Of a stretch of DNA of 64,000 nt, positions 60,166 to 64,000 are shown one piece after another. The first letter of the stretch is position 1. Each line of letters begins with the position of its first letter. The position numbers and the translations under genes are program-made. The notes beneath the pieces were generated by a model, which searched no databases, was not told the origin of the DNA, and worked only from the letters and a program-made list of their open reading frames with translations. This DNA comes from Pseudanabaena sp. lw0831 (lineage in GTDB: Bacteria; Cyanobacteriota; Cyanobacteriia; Pseudanabaenales; Pseudanabaenaceae), in NCBI RefSeq assembly GCF_016584665.1, contig NZ_BBJB01000051.1, positions 1 through 64,000 of the forward strand, written 5' to 3'.

Positions 60166-63100
60166 TCAACTCGATCGCAGTTCTAAGCCTAAAACTTGAG
60201 TATGCTCTCCACGCGCTTGAGTTACGCCGATAGTGCGTTCTGAAGCTTCGATCATCGGGCGGCGGAGGCTGACGACGATAAATTGAGCGAGGTTGGCTTG
60301 CTTCCGCACCATTTTTGAGAGGCGCTCCACATTAGAACCATCAAGGAACATATCGACCTCATCGAAAGCGTAGAAAGGCGAAGGGCGATAGCGTTGCAGT
60401 GCAAAGATAAAGCTGAGAGCTGTGAGAGATTTTTCACCTCCAGACATCGATGAGAGATTCTGTACTTGCTTGCCTTTAGGGTGAGCAACAAGGGTTAAGC
60501 CGCCACTGAGAGGCGCGTTGGGATTTTCGAGTTGCAAATAACCGTCACCATCGGAGAGTTCGGTAAAGATTTCTTTGAAATGTCCGTTGACTGCATCAAA
60601 GGCTTGCATGAAGGCCCGTTGACGCAGAGTGGTGAAATTCTCAATGCGGATTAAGAGTTCGGTGCGTTCTTGGTTGAGAGTTTCTAGACGACTACTGAGT
60701 TCGTCGAGACGTTGTGATGTGGCTTCGTACTCTGCGATCGCCATCATATTGACGGGTTCCATTGACTGAATCCGCTTGAGTAAACGGCGTTGCTCTAGTT
60801 GCAACTGCTCAAGGGTCATGGTTTCGGGAACTTCAGGGACAATGTCAGGAAGCTCAATTTGGGCAAGTTGCTCTGTAAATTGAGCTATTTGCTGTTCCAG
60901 TTCGGTTTGGCGTTCGCGATTTTTTTGTAGCTGCCATTCTTGTTGTTGCAGTTGTTGTTGTTGAGCGCGAAGCGACCGCTCACAGGCATCACGTTCTTGT
61001 TTTGCCGCGCCGATGGTTTGCTCGAGCACATCAAGACGAGCTTGATAGGAGACGATCGCAGCTTCAGTTTGTTTAAGTTGATGCTGAATTTGCGAAGTGC
61101 TATTCATCAGCTCCACTTGAGTGCCTCGCAGTTCTTGCAAGCGAATTTGGCGCTGCGCCATTTTCTCTAAGGCGAGCTTATGTTTGTTCTCTAATTCGCC
61201 TAGTTGTTGCTTGGCGGTGCGCAGTTCGATTTCCGCACTATTTAGCAGTGCTTCTTGACCTTGCAATGCATCTTGCGCTTGCAGCCAACGTGTATGAGTT
61301 CCCGATTTTTCTAGTTCTGTAAGTTCGGCTCGCTTGACTAGCAGCTTCGCTTCTAGTTCGGCAATATTGCCATCAAGAGTGCTCAATTGTGATTGACCGA
61401 TTTCGATCGCAGCACGGGTTTGCTGAATTTGATCTTGCAGACGAGTGCGATCGCGGCTATTGCGTTCGATTTGTTCGTAGATGCGATCGCGCTTGAGTTG
61501 GGATTCACGATGAGTAGTTCTTGCAGATTGTAATTGTTCTTCAAACTTAGCAATACCAGTTAATCCGCCGCGCAAACGGTGATTTAGGCTGGCTAGCATC
61601 TGGTCGATTTCTAAGAGGCGATCGCGCAGTTGTTTTGTTTCTGAAGATTCCGCAGGTTTGGCATTGCCGAAATGGAGACTACCGTGCAGAGGAGCGCTTC
61701 CACCTGTCATTGCCCCAGATGTTTCGAGGATTTCACCTTCTAGTGTTACCATGCGATGCTTGCCGATGTGGAACCTCGCTTGAGTGAGGTTCTCGAATAC
61801 GAGAGTATTGCCAAACACAAAGGAGAAGACATCTTGATAGCGATCTTCGTAGGTGACAAGATTAAAGGCATAGTCGATCGCGCCTAGTCTTTGGGCTTCT
61901 GTGCGTGAAGGAAACTTAGCCGCATTTAGCTTATTCAACGGTAGGAATGTGGCGCGTCCTGCTCTCTCGCGTTTGAGCAAGGCGATCGCTTCCGATGCAA
62001 CTTCATCGTTATCCACAACCAGATTGCCTAAGCGTCCACCCGCACAGATTTCTAGAGCTAATTGATAACGAGGCTCAACTAATCCTAACTGAGCGACCAA
62101 GCCATACACACCTGACATATTTGCTTCGATCACGACCTGTGAAGCTCTGGTTCCTTGGACTTCACGACTTGCTTGGACTTGAGCTTCGAGTTTGTCAAGT
62201 TGTCGCGTTTTGATTCGCTGCTCCTGAGAAATGCGATCGATAGTTTCGTTCTGAAGTTGTACTTCTAATTGCGCTTCTGCAAGATTTTTGGCTAAGGTTT
62301 GCACCAAAGCCTCAGCGCCACTGACTTCCGCTTCTTGCAGCCGCAAAGCATCTTCGAGAGACTGATTGGATAGCATATCAACGGCATAACGCCCTTCTCC
62401 AGCCAGAATTTCTTTCAATTCCTTTTCTTGCGATTCCAATTGGAGCGATCGCTGATTGAGGACTTCGCGAATTCTAGTTTGCTCTTGCTTTTGCGGATCG
62501 AGCGAAGCTTGAGCACTATCAACATCTTGACGTAATTGCGTTTGCTGACGTACCCATTCCGAGGAAGCTGATGCGATCGCTTGCACTTCCTTACGATATT
62601 GCGAAACAATCGATGACTGCTGATCGCGAGCTTTTTCAGTGGTAGCTGCTGATTCCTCCTTAAATTGCTTTTGTGATTCTAATTCTTCCGATTCACGCAA
62701 GAGGTGATCAATTTCCTCTTGGGTACTGACAATATGATTTTGATTATTTTGGTAAGAACTAGTCAGAGACTGCTGCTGACGTTGCAATCCGCGCAGTTCT
62801 GCCTGTTGTCCAGACAAGTTACTAGAAACCGAGAGATATTCTTCTTCACCGAGAGTATGGACGCGATCGCTAAGTTCGTTAAGCTGCACTGTGCCTGTCT
62901 CGATTACCTGCGAGAGTTCTGCCAAGGACTTCTCAATATTGCCGCATTGTTCGCGATTATTAACTAATTCAACATTACGAAGTGATTGCTGATAAGTAAT
63001 CTCTCGCTGTTGCAGCACCGCCTCCGATGCTTCCATGCGTTCATATTCCAACCGCAACGCCTTATATTTTTCTGCCTTAACGCGATCGCTCTTGAGCTTC

Positions 63101-63762
63101 TCTTTATTGGCAATCAGTTCCTGCTCAACAATCCGAAATCGCTCTTCTTGAGCTTTAACATCATCTAATTTATCTTTGGCTGTTGAGATTTTGCGATCGA
63201 ACTCGCCTACACCTGCTAATTCATCAATAATTTCTCGCCGCTCCCGCGAATTCATCGAGATGATGCCCGTAACATCCCCCTGCAATACGACGTTATAGCC
63301 TTCAGGATAAATACGGAACTTCGCTAATTGTTCATGCAATTCGCTCAAATTACATGGCGTTCCATTGATGTAATAAGTAGATGTATAAGTCCCCTGCGTG
63401 GTAACGCGCAATTTCCGCATCACCGTCCATTCGCCAATAGTCTGTCCTTCCGCCGAAGGAATCTCCACCCCTTCACTTTGCAAAGCCGCCATTTCTGCTT
63501 CTTCGAGGGCAAAGGTCACGGTGACGATCGCTTCGACCATCCGTCCCTTCTTGCTGTGGGCTTGGTTAACTAAATCTGGCAAGCGATCGGCGCGCATCCC
63601 CTTAGAACCTGCTAGCCCCAGTGCAAATAGCAGTGCATCGAGAATATTCGACTTACCCGAACCATTTGGCCCTGAAACCACCGTAAACCCAGTCATTAGT
63701 GGGATTGATACAGTCGAGCCAAAGGATTTAAATCTGGTTAGTTCTACATTTTTAATGTACAT
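60166..63762 (-). CDS. smc: Chromosome segregation ATPase SMC
   Basis: A 1198-residue full-length SMC. The N-terminal ATPase head has Walker A GPNGSGKSN at about 32-40; two long coiled coils flank a hinge (about 520-680, GVYGLVAQLGLVEPRYQLAL at its start). The C-terminal head has the signature LSSMSGGEKSLTALSF and Walker B FYAFDEVDMFLDGSN. It compacts and aligns the chromosome with ScpA/ScpB, which are not in this window. Confidence 0.98.
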   Translation of the reverse strand: MYIKNVELTRFKSFGSTVSIPLMTGFTVVSGPNGSGKSNILDALLFALGLAGSKGMRADRLPDLVNQAHSKKGRMVEAIVTVTFALEEAEMAALQSEGVEIPSAEGQTIGEWTVMRKLRVTTQGTYTSTYYINGTPCNLSELHEQLAKFRIYPEGYNVVLQGDVTGIISMNSRERREIIDELAGVGEFDRKISTAKDKLDDVKAQEERFRIVEQELIANKEKLKSDRVKAEKYKALRLEYERMEASEAVLQQREITYQQSLRNVELVNNREQCGNIEKSLAELSQVIETGTVQLNELSDRVHTLGEEEYLSVSSNLSGQQAELRGLQRQQQSLTSSYQNNQNHIVSTQEEIDHLLRESEELESQKQFKEESAATTEKARDQQSSIVSQYRKEVQAIASASSEWVRQQTQLRQDVDSAQASLDPQKQEQTRIREVLNQRSLQLESQEKELKEILAGEGRYAVDMLSNQSLEDALRLQEAEVSGAEALVQTLAKNLAEAQLEVQLQNETIDRISQEQRIKTRQLDKLEAQVQASREVQGTRASQVVIEANMSGVYGLVAQLGLVEPRYQLALEICAGGRLGNLVVDNDEVASEAIALLKRERAGRATFLPLNKLNAAKFPSRTEAQRLGAIDYAFNLVTYEDRYQDVFSFVFGNTLVFENLTQARFHIGKHRMVTLEGEILETSGAMTGGSAPLHGSLHFGNAKPAESSETKQLRDRLLEIDQMLASLNHRLRGGLTGIAKFEEQLQSARTTHRESQLKRDRIYEQIERNSRDRTRLQDQIQQTRAAIEIGQSQLSTLDGNIAELEAKLLVKRAELTELEKSGTHTRWLQAQDALQGQEALLNSAEIELRTAKQQLGELENKHKLALEKMAQRQIRLQELRGTQVELMNSTSQIQHQLKQTEAAIVSYQARLDVLEQTIGAAKQERDACERSLRAQQQQLQQQEWQLQKNRERQTELEQQIAQFTEQLAQIELPDIVPEVPETMTLEQLQLEQRRLLKRIQSMEPVNMMAIAEYEATSQRLDELSSRLETLNQERTELLIRIENFTTLRQRAFMQAFDAVNGHFKEIFTELSDGDGYLQLENPNAPLSGGLTLVAHPKGKQVQNLSSMSGGEKSLTALSFIFALQRYRPSPFYAFDEVDMFLDGSNVERLSKMVRKQANLAQFIVVSLRRPMIEASERTIGVTQARGEHTQVLGLELRSS

Positions 63763-64000
63763 ATTCGATATACGCAGTGGCGATTTGGGGGCATACCAAG
63801 CAAAAAATTAGCACAGCAATTTTTTTGCTTTCTCTAGAATGTCAGTTTTTGACAGCACGAAAGTGCAAATACGTTATCACATCTTGTCAAAAATGGCATA
63901 GGTATCTCAAGATTTTTTTGTGCGTACATGCGATCGCCTCAATATCTGCCCTAGAGGCTTTGGCGCTTATTTACAGATTTACCAATAGGAAAACTGCCCC
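63763..64000. other. Upstream region of smc, no gene seen
   Basis: 238 bp of non-coding DNA with one HIP1 site and a TTTTTGACAGC / CTTGTCAAAAA inverted pair (about 63845-63894). No start codon with a convincing frame was found before the window ends. Confidence 0.4.

Overview
The window comes from a cyanobacterium. It carries a phycocyanin operon (cpcB, cpcA) with the bilin lyases cpcE and cpcF, a BvdR-type biliverdin reductase, a carotenoid oxygenase, and the palindrome GCGATCGC (HIP1) scattered through most of the sequence. Base composition is moderately AT-rich. The style (dense HIP1, many intergenic hairpins, cpcBA followed directly by cpcEF) suggests Pseudanabaena or a close relative; that genus call is inference. 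No rRNA, tRNA or CRISPR array was recognised.

Layout. 0-5.5 kb: envelope and secreted proteins (partial lipoprotein, multicopper oxidase, FecR-type lipoprotein) plus small enzymes. 5.77-10.47 kb: a complete Tn3-family transposon with TnpA, a tyrosine recombinase and an XRE/zinc-ribbon regulator. It is flanked by the 5-bp duplication ATATA and splits a small membrane-protein gene whose halves rejoin in frame. 10.5-12.8 kb: accessory zone with a YoeB-type toxin-antitoxin pair, a 138-bp MITE with an 8-bp duplication, and a ParA/membrane-protein pair. 12.9-17.9 kb: b561-like cytochrome, a recombinase carrying a second, decayed catalytic domain, a GT9 glycosyltransferase and a pentapeptide-repeat protein. 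18-28 kb: secreted SPOR-like protein, YgjP-type peptidase, DUF3352 protein, an HxlR-controlled CDGSH/pirin pair, VanW, MurG and a CHASE2 cyclase. 28.1-30.0 kb: an ATPase + DUF4435 pair resembling the PARIS anti-phage system, in a HIP1-free stretch. 30-41 kb: core metabolism (thrB, bvdR, proB, bioY, trpD) mixed with signalling (USP, GAF-PAS-cyclase, HD protein, CpdA-like phosphoesterase). 41.2-43.3 kb: a 712-residue fusion of Alg13-like, Alg14-like, STAS and polyprenyl-phosphate sugar-transferase domains. 43.5-54 kb: PilB-like ATPase, PadR-controlled genes, carotenoid oxygenase, a broken toxin-antitoxin pair and an RsbU-like phosphatase. 54.1-57.4 kb: cpcB-cpcA-cpcE-cpcF. 58.4-63.8 kb: glyQ, purE and smc.

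The most striking non-coding signal is a set of about 30 intergenic hairpins, mostly at gene 3' ends. Their arms are 13-30 bp and nearly perfect, and most loops are exactly three bases, usually inside GCGAAGC or GCAAAGC (or the complement). Arm sequences differ between loci while each hairpin stays self-complementary. Several sit inside larger elements with terminal repeats and target-site duplications, so at least part of the family is mobile or derived from mobile DNA.

Genes that probably act together: cpcBAEF with bvdR in bilin/phycobilisome biology; two class III cyclases and a CpdA-like phosphoesterase in possible cAMP turnover; HxlR with CDGSH and pirin; PadR with the downstream dehydratase-like gene; and the ATPase/DUF4435 defence pair.
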